Source: Mediannikoviicoccus sp037890055 (GTDB lineage: Bacteria > Bacillota > Clostridia > Tissierellales > Peptoniphilaceae). From it: a stretch of DNA of 64,000 bases. Below the pieces are notes generated by a model. It saw nothing but the letters and a program-made list of their open reading frames with translations. It made no database searches and had not been told where the DNA came from. Made by a program: the position numbers and the translations under genes. The stretch is from NCBI GenBank assembly GCA_037890055.1, contig JBBKBD010000006.1. One strand, written 5' to 3'. The stretch's first letter is position 1. The number at the start of each line of letters is the position of its first letter. Shown piece by piece: positions 7,075-15,974 of this stretch.

Positions 7075-9051
7075 TTATTTTCCTAAAATTTTTTCTAGCT
7101 CATCTTTTTCAACAATTCTTATGCCCAGTTCCTTCGCCTTGTCGAACTTAGAACCAGGTTTTTCTCCTACCACAACCATGTCGGTGTTTTTGGATACGGA
7201 TGAAGAAGTCTTTGCTCCCATGGATTTAAATATGTCTTCAAGTTCTTTTCTTGAATAATCCTCAAAGGAGCCTGTAATAACAACACGCATGTCGCTAAAC
7301 TTTTGTTCAACATCTTTTTTATTATCTTCTACTATAATTTTAACGCCTTCATCAAGTAGTTTGTCCAGGCCTTCCACTACCTTTTCATCGTGGAAGAACT
7401 CTTCTATGGCGTCGGCGGTTATGCCACCAATGTCTGGAACTTCCACAAGCTCCTGGGCAGTCGCTTCTCGAAGATTTTCAAATGTTTTAAATCTATTTGC
7501 CAAGTCCTCTGCAGTTTTTATTCCCACATTTGGTATACCTATGGCGTAGATAAAGTTTTTAAGCCCTACACTTTTACTATTTTCAATCGCCTTTAAAAGA
7601 TTGTTTACCTTTTTATCTTTAAATCCCGGAAGTTTATATAGATCCTGTGCAGTTAGTGAATATATTTGAGATATTTCGTGTACCTTTAGTATTTCAAGCA
7701 TCTTTTCAATGGTCTTTTCACTAAGTCCATCTATATTCATGGCGTCTCTTGATGCAAAGTGAACTAACCTTGAAACAAGTTGTGGTTCACAGTTCATGGA
7801 GTTTGGACAGAAATAGTGTACTCCATCTCTAATTAGTGGTGTGTGACAGAAAGGACAGTCCCCTGGCATAACTATTTCTTTTGAATCTTCATAGTCCTCA
7901 ATCTTTCCAAGGATTTCTGGGATTACATCGTTTGACCTTCTGATTAACACTCTTGAATTTATCTTAACTTGTTTTCTTTCGATGTCGTCCATATTGTTTA
8001 AAGTGGCACGACTAACTAATACATCGCCTATTTCAACAGGGTCTAGCAGCGCCGTTGGTGTAACCTTACCAGACCTTCCAACATTCCATTCAACTTCTCT
8101 GACGATGGTGCTGTACTCTTCTGGCTCAAACTTATACGCAATGGCCCATCTTGGAAATTTATTTGTGTATCCAAGAACTTCCCTCGTCTTCATGTCGTTT
8201 ATCTTTATAACTGCACCGTCGGTTAGTACATCAATCTCTTTTCTATATTCTTTTATATAGGAAAGAATTTCTTCCAATTCCTGCAAGGTCTTGGCTTTTT
8301 TTAAAAACGGATGCACTTTAAAGCGATTGTCCTTTAAAAACTGCATCATCTCTTCTTGACTTGTAAACTCTTTTCCTTCAATATAGCCAACATTATAAAA
8401 GTAAGCGGTTAGATTCCTCTTCTTTGTCTCCTTTGGGTCCAGGTTTCTCAAGGCCCCCGCCGCTGCATTTCTTGCGTTTTTAAGGGCAGGAGTATACATC
8501 TCATTATATTTTCTTAGTGCAGATAGTGGCATTAGTCCTTCTCCCTGCACTTCGATTCTACCCTTATATGGAATTGTTAACGGAATTGATGGAATAGTTT
8601 TTACTTGGGCCAAAATGTCTTCCCCAACAACACCATTTCCTCTGGTGGCAGCCATAACAAGCCTTCCTTCGTCATAGGTTAGGTTTATTGTAAGGCCGTC
8701 AAATTTAAGTTCTACTAAAAATAATAATTCTAATACTTTTTCGTTAGAGGCCTTTACAAGTCTTTCTGCCCTCTTTTCCCACTCACGAATTTTTTCAATG
8801 TTCTGCGCCTTATCTAAACTGTATAGAGGCGCCAAGTGGGTATGTTTTACAAAGCCCTCTAAAAGCTCTCCACCAACTCTTTGTGTTGGCGACTCAGGTA
8901 ATATAATTCCCGTTTCATGTTCCAGCTTTACCAGTTCATCATATAATTTATCGTATTCACCATCAGATACTATGGGCTCGTCAAGAGTGTAGTAGTGATA
9001 GTTGTAGTCGTTTAATTGTTTTACTAATTCTTCAATTCTCTTTTTACTCAT
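7075..9051 (-). CDS. ligA: NAD-dependent DNA ligase
   Basis: Seals nicks in DNA during replication and repair, using NAD as the adenylate donor. The 658 residues hold all expected parts in order: the NAD-binding Ia region (YHYYTLDEPIVSD), adenylation motif K116-F-D-G, OB fold, a four-cysteine zinc finger (CPFC...CPNSMNC), helix-hairpin-helix repeats, and a C-terminal BRCT domain (about 585-658). The ATG overlaps the end of pcrA by 8 bases, so the two are translationally coupled. A pcrA-ligA pair is common in Bacillota. The gene is intact. Confidence 0.98.
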   Translation of the reverse strand: MSKKRIEELVKQLNDYNYHYYTLDEPIVSDGEYDKLYDELVKLEHETGIILPESPTQRVGGELLEGFVKHTHLAPLYSLDKAQNIEKIREWEKRAERLVKASNEKVLELLFLVELKFDGLTINLTYDEGRLVMAATRGNGVVGEDILAQVKTIPSIPLTIPYKGRIEVQGEGLMPLSALRKYNEMYTPALKNARNAAAGALRNLDPKETKKRNLTAYFYNVGYIEGKEFTSQEEMMQFLKDNRFKVHPFLKKAKTLQELEEILSYIKEYRKEIDVLTDGAVIKINDMKTREVLGYTNKFPRWAIAYKFEPEEYSTIVREVEWNVGRSGKVTPTALLDPVEIGDVLVSRATLNNMDDIERKQVKINSRVLIRRSNDVIPEILGKIEDYEDSKEIVMPGDCPFCHTPLIRDGVHYFCPNSMNCEPQLVSRLVHFASRDAMNIDGLSEKTIEKMLEILKVHEISQIYSLTAQDLYKLPGFKDKKVNNLLKAIENSKSVGLKNFIYAIGIPNVGIKTAEDLANRFKTFENLREATAQELVEVPDIGGITADAIEEFFHDEKVVEGLDKLLDEGVKIIVEDNKKDVEQKFSDMRVVITGSFEDYSRKELEDIFKSMGAKTSSSVSKNTDMVVVGEKPGSKFDKAKELGIRIVEKDELEKILGK

Positions 9052-11257
9052 TTAATAACTCCAATGGTGCCATGCTCTTGTTAAGCTTTTTAATGCCCTT
9101 TTTATCAAAGGCTATTACAAGCTCATCCCCTCCACTTTTTTCAGTGATTGTTATAATTGTTCCCACACCAAAGCTCTTATGCTTTACCTTGTAGCCAAGC
9201 TTTAGATCGACCCCTTCCAAGGTTTTTTTATTTGGATCAGGTTTTTTCACAAAGCTTTCCCTTAAGTCCTTTGCCATGGTCTGTGCTGACGTTGCAAAGG
9301 TCTCTCTAAAGTTGTCGGTGTATTGATATGACTTTGGCTTTTGAACTTCAAGGCAGTCTCCCATCTCTTCAATAAAGCGAGATGGCTTATGCATCATAAA
9401 CTTTCCAAAAACCCTTCTGCTGCTACATGAAGTTAAATATAATTTTTCTTCCGCTCTAGTTAGTGCCACATAGCAAAGCCTTCTCTCCTCTTCCAGTCCG
9501 TCGTCTTCTACAATAGTTCTTTCTGAAGGGAAAAGTCCTTCTTCCATTCCAGTTAGAAAAACAATTTTATATTCCAGTCCCTTTGCCGCATGTATGGTCA
9601 TAAGGCTAACTCCCGTCTTTGACTCATCGGTCTTGTCCACATCAGAAAGTAGAGTCACCGTTGCAAGGTAGTCTTCAAGGGATGGCTCCTCTGCAGTTTT
9701 TTCATAATCCGAAATCGCCGATACAAATGAAGAAATATTTTCTATTCTCGTTCTGTCTTCCCTTAGGTTTGACTCCTCTAGCATCTTTAAATAGCCTGTC
9801 TTTTCTAGTACATGGTTTACAAAATCAGTTACCGATAGACTGTCTTTCTCTTTTTTTATATTTTCCATCATATATATAAACTCTTGAAGCTTTGCCTTGG
9901 TACGTCCAGTTATTCCTTCAATGGCAGTTTCAGAAAGGATTCTATATATGGATGAGTTCTTTTCTAGAGCAATGTCGGACAGTTTGTTTATGGTAGTATC
10001 CCCAATGCCCCTCTTAGGTATATTGATAATTCTCTTTAATGCCACATCATCATCGGGGTTAACAAATATCTTTAAGTATGCAACAAGGTCCTTTATCTCC
10101 TTACGGTCGTAGAACTTCAGTCCACCAACAACCCTATAGTTGATGCCTTCACGCATAAGCATCTCCTCAAAGGCCCGGGACTGGGCGTTGGTTCTATAGA
10201 GAATTGCCATGTCTTCAAACTTGTAGTCGTCGTTTCGAAGTTGTTCGATGTAATTTGTAACTATCATGGCCTCTTCCATATCCGAGTCTACTTCTTTATA
10301 GACAACCCTGTCACCTTTTTTATTGTCGGTCCAAAGATTTTTTTCCTTTCTCTCAAAGTTATTTCTTATAATCCTATTGGCTGTATCTAAGATATTTTTT
10401 GTTGATCTATAATTTTGTTCCAGCAAAATTACCTTGGCATTTTCAAAGTCCTTTTCGAAGTTTAAAATATTACTTATGTCAGCACCTCTCCATCCATAGA
10501 TGGATTGGTCGCCATCGCCAACGGCGCAAATATTTCCATATCCCTTTGAAAAGTATTTTATTAATTCATATTGCGGCTTATTTGTATCTTGATATTCGTC
10601 CACAAATACATATTTAAATTTATTTTCGTACTTTTGTCTTATAGAGTCATGCTCTCTAAACAGTTCCAAGGTCTTTAGTATTAAGTCGTCAAAGTCCAAA
10701 GAATTGTATAATTTTTTCTTTCTCTCGTACTCTTCAAAAATTTCTCCAAATACTTTATAGGTTGGATGGTATCCATAGATGTCATTAATGTAATTTACAC
10801 CTTCCCCAATATTTTTCGCAGAAGAAATTGCATTTAAACACGCAGACACAGGAAAGTCCTTTGCACCTATGCCCTTGTCTCTAAGTATCTCTTTGATTAA
10901 TGACTGTTGATCCGCCCTGTCATATATGGTGAAGTTGTTTGTGTATCCCAGTGCCGTTATTTCAGCACGAAGAATCCTTACACAAATGGAGTGAAAGGTT
11001 CCAATCCACATGCTTGAAACATCTTCTCCAAGTAAGTTTTCAACTCTGTCCTTCATCTCCCCAGCTGCCTTGTTGGTGAAGGTAAATGCAAGCACTTCCC
11101 ACCTTCGTGCTAGTCCTTCGTTTAATATGTGGGCGATTCTCGTGGTTAAAACCCTTGTCTTTCCACTGCCTGCGCCGGCAAGAATCAAAAGTGGCCCCTG
11201 GGTTGTTAACACCGCTTCTCTCTGTCTGTCATTAAGTCCTTTAAGTAATTCGTTCAT
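9044..11257 (-). CDS. pcrA: ATP-dependent DNA helicase PcrA (UvrD/Rep family)
   Basis: A superfamily 1A 3'-5' helicase that acts in repair, replication restart and removal of RecA from DNA. The 737 residues carry Walker A GAGSGKT (28-34), VDEYQDTN (Walker B), GDGDQSIYGWRGAD, the QNYRST motif and the late VSLMTIHAAKGLEY and RRLCYVALTRAEE motifs. The C-terminal Tudor-like tail (LGYKVKHKSFGVGTI) is typical of PcrA. It is followed by ligA with an 8-base overlap. Its leader has a terminator-like hairpin at 11272-11303 that could attenuate transcription. Confidence 0.97.
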   Translation of the reverse strand: MNELLKGLNDRQREAVLTTQGPLLILAGAGSGKTRVLTTRIAHILNEGLARRWEVLAFTFTNKAAGEMKDRVENLLGEDVSSMWIGTFHSICVRILRAEITALGYTNNFTIYDRADQQSLIKEILRDKGIGAKDFPVSACLNAISSAKNIGEGVNYINDIYGYHPTYKVFGEIFEEYERKKKLYNSLDFDDLILKTLELFREHDSIRQKYENKFKYVFVDEYQDTNKPQYELIKYFSKGYGNICAVGDGDQSIYGWRGADISNILNFEKDFENAKVILLEQNYRSTKNILDTANRIIRNNFERKEKNLWTDNKKGDRVVYKEVDSDMEEAMIVTNYIEQLRNDDYKFEDMAILYRTNAQSRAFEEMLMREGINYRVVGGLKFYDRKEIKDLVAYLKIFVNPDDDVALKRIINIPKRGIGDTTINKLSDIALEKNSSIYRILSETAIEGITGRTKAKLQEFIYMMENIKKEKDSLSVTDFVNHVLEKTGYLKMLEESNLREDRTRIENISSFVSAISDYEKTAEEPSLEDYLATVTLLSDVDKTDESKTGVSLMTIHAAKGLEYKIVFLTGMEEGLFPSERTIVEDDGLEEERRLCYVALTRAEEKLYLTSCSSRRVFGKFMMHKPSRFIEEMGDCLEVQKPKSYQYTDNFRETFATSAQTMAKDLRESFVKKPDPNKKTLEGVDLKLGYKVKHKSFGVGTIITITEKSGGDELVIAFDKKGIKKLNKSMAPLELLNE

Positions 11258-11271
11258 TTATTTCTCCTATC

Positions 11272-11303
11272 AAAAAAGGTCTAAATATAAATATTAAAGA
11301 CCT
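11272..11303 (-). promoter_or_regulatory. Terminator-like hairpin in the pcrA leader
   Basis: A 6-bp stem AGGTCT/AGACCT with a 15-base AT loop and a six-T run on the minus strand, ending about 8 bases before the pcrA ribosome site. It may be a weak terminator or attenuator. A TATAAT (11340-11345) lies upstream. Confidence 0.4.
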
Positions 11304-11351
11304 GTTAGCTATTTCAAAATTTATTCCATTCCCTTATTCATTATAACATAG

Positions 11352-11380
11352 CAAAATAAAAAAGAGCCCATAGGCTCTCA
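11352..11380 (-). terminator. Terminator of alanine dehydrogenase
   Basis: Hairpin AGAGCC/GGCTCT (within 11363-11379) followed by six T on the minus strand, a few bases beyond the ald stop. Confidence 0.88.
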
Positions 11381-11384
11381 TTAT

Positions 11385-12494
11385 CTATAAATTTAATTCG
11401 CAAAGTTCGTGCTTAGTATCTTTTGCCACTGATTTAATAACAACCTTGCCATCATATGTGTTTATTCCAGATCTTAATTCAGGAAAGTTTTCAATTGCAC
11501 CCTTAAGACCATATTCACCAATTGCCTTTGCATATACTGTTGTTGCATTTGAAAGTGCATATGTGGAAGTCATGGCAACTGCCCCTGGTATATTTGCTAC
11601 AGCATAAAATGTTACACCATACTCTTTGAAAACTGGATGGCTATGACTTGTTGGGCGTCCCTTTGTTATATCAGTTGAACCACCTTGGTCAATGGCAACG
11701 TCAACCACAACGGAACCTTCCTTCATCTTCTTAACGCTGTCCACCTTAACAAGTTGTGGGGCACGTCCCCCTGGTATTAACACAGTTGATATAACCAGGT
11801 CTGCTGAACTAACGGCTTCGTCGATATTTATTGGATTTGAATAAAGTGTTTCAATTTTATCTGGAAAGATGTTGTGAAGTCTTGTAAGAGCATCCACATT
11901 TACATCCAAAACCGTAACCCTTGCACCCATACCAACTGCTATTCTAGTTGCACCTGTACCAACTGTACCGGCACCAACTATAACCACATTGGCAGGCCTT
12001 ACTCCAGGCACTCCCTGTAGAAGGATTCCCCTGCCACCTTCAGGCTTTGTTAAATATCTGGCTCCTTCTTGCACCGCCATTCTGCCGGCGATTTCAGACA
12101 TAGGTTGAAGTAGCGGAAGTTTATTTCCCTTTTGTACAGTTTCAAAACCAATTGCAGTTACTTTATGTTTTATTAATTCATCCACAAGCTCTTCGTTACC
12201 TGCCAAGTGAAGGTAGGCATATAAAATAAGGCCTTCTCTTAAATATTTATACTCTTCTCTAAGGGGCTCCTTAACTTTGTAAATCATATCTGCCCTCTCC
12301 CAAACCTCTTTGGCAGAATCTATAATATGCGCTCCCGCGTCTTCATATTCTTTATCGCTAATTCCAGAGCCCAGTCCCGCTCCAGTTTCGATTAACACTT
12401 CTATTCCATGTTTAACAAGGTCACTAACCGCTGCTGGAACAGCCGCAACCCTAGACTCTTGGTCCTTTAATTCCTTAGGTATTCCTATTATCAT
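11385..12494 (-). CDS. ald: Alanine dehydrogenase
   Basis: Reversible NAD-dependent oxidative deamination of L-alanine to pyruvate and ammonia. The 369 residues align with the family end to end: N-terminal MIIGIPKELKDQESRVAAVP, substrate-site MIYKVKEP and AYLHLAG (the equivalents of Lys75 and His96), a Rossmann VIVGAGTVGTGATRIAVGMGA motif near 170, and the C-terminal DGKVVIK..A. It is monocistronic with a perfect consensus promoter (12573-12601), so it may be highly expressed. With aspA it points to amino-acid catabolism. Confidence 0.97.
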   Translation of the reverse strand: MIIGIPKELKDQESRVAAVPAAVSDLVKHGIEVLIETGAGLGSGISDKEYEDAGAHIIDSAKEVWERADMIYKVKEPLREEYKYLREGLILYAYLHLAGNEELVDELIKHKVTAIGFETVQKGNKLPLLQPMSEIAGRMAVQEGARYLTKPEGGRGILLQGVPGVRPANVVIVGAGTVGTGATRIAVGMGARVTVLDVNVDALTRLHNIFPDKIETLYSNPINIDEAVSSADLVISTVLIPGGRAPQLVKVDSVKKMKEGSVVVDVAIDQGGSTDITKGRPTSHSHPVFKEYGVTFYAVANIPGAVAMTSTYALSNATTVYAKAIGEYGLKGAIENFPELRSGINTYDGKVVIKSVAKDTKHELCELNL

Positions 12495-12572
12495 AATTTT
12501 TCCTTCACTTTCTTTATAAATTTTTATACGTCAACACAATCTAAATTTCTTCGTTTTATCTTGAATAATAAT

Positions 12573-12601
12573 ATTATAAAATGGATTAATTTTCATGTCA
12601 A
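12573..12601 (-). promoter_or_regulatory. Consensus promoter of ald
   Basis: Minus-strand TTGACA (12596-12601), a 17-base spacer, TATAAT (12573-12578): an exact consensus. The leader is about 70 bases. Confidence 0.9.
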
Positions 12602-12635
12602 TTTATAAATTTAAACTGCTAAAATTTTTTCGTAA

Positions 12636-12660
12636 ATAAAAAAGGAGCCGCTGCCCCTTC
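12636..12660 (-). terminator. Terminator of uppP
   Basis: Stem AGGGGC/GCTCCT (one G-U pair), a 4-base loop, then six T on the minus strand. The hairpin begins directly at the uppP stop codon. Confidence 0.8.
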
Positions 12661-13481
12661 TATTTTAAAAAAGTAAAATATAAAATTACAATTATCCCAA
12701 GTGCTATTCTATACCAACCAAACACCTTGAAGTCATGCCTCTTTACATATGAAAGTAAGAACTTTATTGTAAGTATGGACACGACAAAGGAAACTATGGA
12801 AGATACTAGAAGTATCATTAGCTCAAAGGATGTAAATGCAAATCCAAACTTAAGTAGTTTCAAAAAGCTTGCACCAAACATAACCGGGATTGCCAAGTAA
12901 AAAGTAAACTCTGCGGCAACGGTTCTTGATAGTCCAAGGAGAATACCTCCAAGTATTGTAGAGCCTGATCTTGAAACCCCTGGAAATATTCCGGCAAATA
13001 GTTGAAACACACCAATGTAAAATGCAATTTTATAACTAATGCTCTTCACGTCATTAATCTTAGGAACTTTTTCTTTATTTCTGTTTTCAACAATTATAAA
13101 TAGTATACCAACTATTATAAGCGCAAGTGCAATGGGTATTGGTTTATGAAACATTTCTTCAAACACATCATCAAAGGGAATGATTAAAACAGCAGGAATG
13201 CATGCAATAATAATTTTCCCCCAAAGGCTAAACTTTTCTCTATTTGCAACAACCTTTCCATTTCTTTTTTCAAATGGGAAGATGTCGTTCCAAAATAGTA
13301 CTACAACTGCTAAAATTGCCCCTAGTTGGATTACAATTTTAAACATGGACATAAACTCGTCGCTTACATTAAGTCTTATTAATTCATCTACTAAAATAAT
13401 ATGGCCTGTTGAAGATATGGGAAGCCATTCAGTAATCCCTTCAACAATTCCAAGTATAATCGCTTTTAAAATTTCTATCAT
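12660..13481 (-). CDS. uppP: Undecaprenyl-diphosphatase
   Basis: A membrane phosphatase (BacA family) that recycles undecaprenyl diphosphate to the monophosphate carrier used in peptidoglycan synthesis. The 273 residues fit the family. Both active-site motifs are present: EGITEWLPISSTGH (14-27) and FPGVSRSGST. About eight hydrophobic segments are evident. The start follows a GAGGTG site. The promoter at 13501-13530 fires away from the DUF4230-like gene. Extra copies can give bacitracin tolerance in other species. Confidence 0.97.
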   Translation of the reverse strand: MIEILKAIILGIVEGITEWLPISSTGHIILVDELIRLNVSDEFMSMFKIVIQLGAILAVVVLFWNDIFPFEKRNGKVVANREKFSLWGKIIIACIPAVLIIPFDDVFEEMFHKPIPIALALIIVGILFIIVENRNKEKVPKINDVKSISYKIAFYIGVFQLFAGIFPGVSRSGSTILGGILLGLSRTVAAEFTFYLAIPVMFGASFLKLLKFGFAFTSFELMILLVSSIVSFVVSILTIKFLLSYVKRHDFKVFGWYRIALGIIVILYFTFLK

Positions 13482-13500
13482 AATTCACCTCGACTATTCA

Positions 13501-13530
13501 ATTATACAAAAAAATAAGCCACATAATCAA
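13501..13530 (-). promoter_or_regulatory. uppP promoter
   Basis: Minus-strand TTGATT (13525-13530), an 18-base spacer, TATAAT (13501-13506), about 20 bases ahead of the start codon. Confidence 0.65.
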
Positions 13531-13565
13531 ATCTTACTTGATTTTTTCACATCTTTATCATACAT

Positions 13566-13571
13566 TATAAT
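13566..13571 (+). promoter_or_regulatory. -10 element of the DUF4230-like gene
   Basis: TATAAT, 16 bases ahead of the start codon. A weak TTTTCA lies 16 bases further upstream. Confidence 0.45.
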
Positions 13572-13587
13572 AAAACAAGGAGGTATT

Positions 13588-14190
13588 ATGAAGACAAAAA
13601 ATAAAAAGTTTTTATTTGTGAAAATAATTGTTCTTTTGGTTTTAGGATGCGCTCTGTTCTTTGCTGGAATGTTAAAGACGAAGAAGGAAATGACTCCAGA
13701 GATGACCACCGAACTAATTAACAATAGACTGGAAGAAGCAAAAGAATTAACTACGTTGAAATATTACTATACAAACATGGGACAGTTTGAAAATCAAAAC
13801 GACTTCTATGGTTGGAAGATTCCATTTACAACAAAGAGTTTTATAGTTTCATATGACGGTGTAATTCATGCCGGTGTAAATTTAGAAAAGGCAGTGGTAG
13901 GCTTTGGCAATAATAGAATTGATATTCAAATTCCTAGTTCCACAATACTTTCCCACGAGATAAAGGAAGAGTCACTAAAGGTTTTTTTAGAAAAAGATAC
14001 AATATTTAATCCTATAAAGATTGAAGACTATAACGACTTTTCAAAGGATCAAAAAAAAGTTGTGGAAGAAAAGGCAATTAAAAATGGTCTTTTAACTGAA
14101 GCAAATGAAAAGGCTGAAAAGACAATTAAGGAACTACTTAAACTTGATGACCTTTTTAAAGATTACGAAATAAAAATTTATTTTAAGTAA
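13588..14190 (+). CDS. DUF4230-like membrane-anchored protein
   Basis: 200 residues: a basic N terminus, one membrane segment (about 9-28), then a hydrophilic extracytoplasmic part. The middle (NDFYGWKIPFTTKSFIVSYDGVIHAGVNLEKAVVGF) resembles the DUF4230 family, whose role is unknown; this is from memory, not a search. The cysteine in VLGCALFF lies within the hydrophobic stretch and is not a convincing lipobox. I start at the ATG at 13588, which has AAGGAGG 5 bases upstream. Longer readings in this frame have no ribosome site and run through the promoter. A terminator follows, so it is probably monocistronic. Confidence 0.8.
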   Translation: MKTKNKKFLFVKIIVLLVLGCALFFAGMLKTKKEMTPEMTTELINNRLEEAKELTTLKYYYTNMGQFENQNDFYGWKIPFTTKSFIVSYDGVIHAGVNLEKAVVGFGNNRIDIQIPSSTILSHEIKEESLKVFLEKDTIFNPIKIEDYNDFSKDQKKVVEEKAIKNGLLTEANEKAEKTIKELLKLDDLFKDYEIKIYFK

Positions 14191-14197
14191 AAATATG

Positions 14198-14226
14198 CTC
14201 CAAATTATTTTGGAGTTGTTTTTTTG
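14198..14226 (+). terminator. Terminator of the DUF4230-like gene
   Basis: Stem CTCCAAA/TTTGGAG (14198-14215) followed by TTGTTTTTTTG. Its T tract doubles as the -35 of the next promoter. Confidence 0.85.
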
Positions 14227-14244
14227 CATTACTTGTATTATAAT
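14216..14244 (+). promoter_or_regulatory. Promoter of the GntR-DUF5808 operon
   Basis: TTGTTT (14216-14221), a 17-base spacer, TATAAT (14239-14244), overlapping the upstream terminator's T tract. Confidence 0.6.
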
Positions 14245-14278
14245 AATTAATACAGATAAGACAGAGGAAGGAGAGCAT

Positions 14279-14620
14279 ATGATTTTAAAAATTGATATGG
14301 CAAGTGAAATTCCAATCTACCAGCAGGTGCGAGACGAAATCGTATCTTTAATAGGCATGGGTGAACTTAATCCGGGAGATGAACTTCCTGCAGTTAGGTC
14401 CCTTGCAGCAGATCTTGGAATAAATCCAATGACAATTCAAAAGTCCTACAACATTTTAAAAAATGAAGGCTTTATCGAAATTCACAGACGAGTTGGCGCT
14501 ATGGTTTCAAGCTTGGACAATTTAAAACAAGAAGAATTTGAAAAGAACTTAGAAAAACTTTTACTGGAAGGCAAGGCTCGTGGGTACAATATGGAAGAAC
14601 TAGTTAGGAGGGTGCTATGA
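14279..14620 (+). CDS. GntR-family regulator, YtrA/YhcF type
   Basis: 113 residues: a winged helix (about 10-75; IYQQVRDEIVSLIGMGELNPGDELPAVRSLAADLGINPMTI... is the GntR hallmark) and only a short helical tail. The small size places it in the YtrA/YhcF subfamily. These lack a large ligand domain and usually regulate adjacent membrane or ABC-transporter genes. The true start is the ATG at 14279 behind GGAAGGAG; the 28 codons upstream in frame cross the terminator and promoter. Its stop overlaps the next start (ATGA), so the pair is co-translated. Autoregulation is likely but unproven. Confidence 0.93.
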   Translation: MILKIDMASEIPIYQQVRDEIVSLIGMGELNPGDELPAVRSLAADLGINPMTIQKSYNILKNEGFIEIHRRVGAMVSSLDNLKQEEFEKNLEKLLLEGKARGYNMEELVRRVL

Positions 14621-15948
14621 TATTTAATTTAATCCTAGTGGGATGTTTAGTTTTAATACTTTTTTTAATGAAGTTTCAAATAAAATATATTACAAGTTAC
14701 AAAAACGGATATATTTTATCCACATCCATCCCCTACGACCTAATCGATGATGAAAGAGTAAGTGAAATTACTGAAGAATTAAAAAGAGAAAGCTCATTAA
14801 TATTTAAAATATTTCTTCCAATAGCACTCTTGGTATTTTTTGCAGAGACAGAATTAATTAAAATGCTTTTATTCGTTTTTGGGATTATTATTTACGCCAT
14901 TTTAATAAATATCTTCATCTACAGGGCAATGAAGGAGCTTAGGGAGTACAAAAAACTTAAGAGAGTACATTCAAGTGTAAAGTACGCCGACTTAAAGGCA
15001 AATGTGGAAATAAAAAAGAATATGCCAAGTAAATTCATGCACCTACTTCCAATGATATTACTTTTGCCAGGACTTTTCTTTTTAGACTTCGACATAAAAA
15101 CTTCCACCATGATGCTAATTACGGGAGCGCTTATAAACCTAAGTCTAATTTACTTTGCCATGGCAATAGAAAAATCCCCAAATATAATTTATTCAGAAGA
15201 CACAGAGGAAAATGTAAGGCTAAATATAAAAAATAAGGGCAAGTTTAGTAAAACGATACTTATCTTTACTTCATTTCTATCTGTATTGACTTTGCTAGCA
15301 ACTATTATTTCTTACAAAAATCCATATGCATATTGGCCATTTATAATTTATGTAATCGCCATAACTTTTGGAATGCTTGCCATTGTCATTAGTCAGTACA
15401 AAATTTCTAAGGGCGACGTAAACTTAAATGTGGATGAAGTGGACTACTACGATATCTTTGGATATAAAAACAAAGATGATCCTAGAATTTTTGTCCCATC
15501 AAAGATGTCTCCTGGCAATATGGACTTAAACAGAGGAAGACCGGTAGGTAAGGCAATTTTTTATGGAAGTTTAATCATTGGAGTGGTTCTACTAGCATCA
15601 CTACCTTACTTCCTGTCACCATCAAATTATAATTACAATGTGGGAAGAGATAAAATATCAATTTCTGCAAAGATGTACAATGATGAAATAAAATATAAGG
15701 ACATCAAAGAAATACAATTATTGGATGAATTTCCACAAGGTAATGTTGTAAGGACAAATGGCACCTCATTGGAAAGCCAAAGTTATGGATCCTTTTCAGT
15801 AAAGGGAATTGGAAATGTAAGGCTATATTATTACAACAACAGCAAAAAAGTTATCTTTATTAAGGCGGATAAGAATTATATTTTCAATGAAAAGACCGAC
15901 AAGGATACGGAAAAATTATATAAAGAAATAAAAAATGAAATTAAATAG
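14617..15948 (+). CDS. Multi-pass membrane protein with DUF5808-like motif
   Basis: 443 residues with about eight hydrophobic segments (N-terminal helix at 1-18, pairs near 60-95, 140-180, 205-265, and one near 315-335). A hydrophilic stretch near 290-318 (KNKDDPRIFVPSKM, then LNRGRPVG) resembles the short DUF5808 motif found in SdpI-like or DUF1648-type proteins. The C-terminal 100 residues are a soluble beta-rich domain that could be PH-like. Function is not known. The 4-base overlap with a YtrA-type GntR gene argues that this is the regulator's target. The gene ends at a hairpin shared with the convergent cell-wall operon. Confidence 0.8.
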   Translation: MIFNLILVGCLVLILFLMKFQIKYITSYKNGYILSTSIPYDLIDDERVSEITEELKRESSLIFKIFLPIALLVFFAETELIKMLLFVFGIIIYAILINIFIYRAMKELREYKKLKRVHSSVKYADLKANVEIKKNMPSKFMHLLPMILLLPGLFFLDFDIKTSTMMLITGALINLSLIYFAMAIEKSPNIIYSEDTEENVRLNIKNKGKFSKTILIFTSFLSVLTLLATIISYKNPYAYWPFIIYVIAITFGMLAIVISQYKISKGDVNLNVDEVDYYDIFGYKNKDDPRIFVPSKMSPGNMDLNRGRPVGKAIFYGSLIIGVVLLASLPYFLSPSNYNYNVGRDKISISAKMYNDEIKYKDIKEIQLLDEFPQGNVVRTNGTSLESQSYGSFSVKGIGNVRLYYYNNSKKVIFIKADKNYIFNEKTDKDTEKLYKEIKNEIK

Positions 15949-15970
15949 CGAAGGCTCATAGAGTCTTCGC
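15948..15970. terminator. Hairpin between convergent genes
   Basis: A perfect 6-bp stem GCGAAG/CTTCGC with an 11-base loop and modest T-rich flanks on both sides. It probably terminates both the DUF5808-like gene and the cell-wall operon. Confidence 0.6.
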
Positions 15971-15974
15971 TTAT

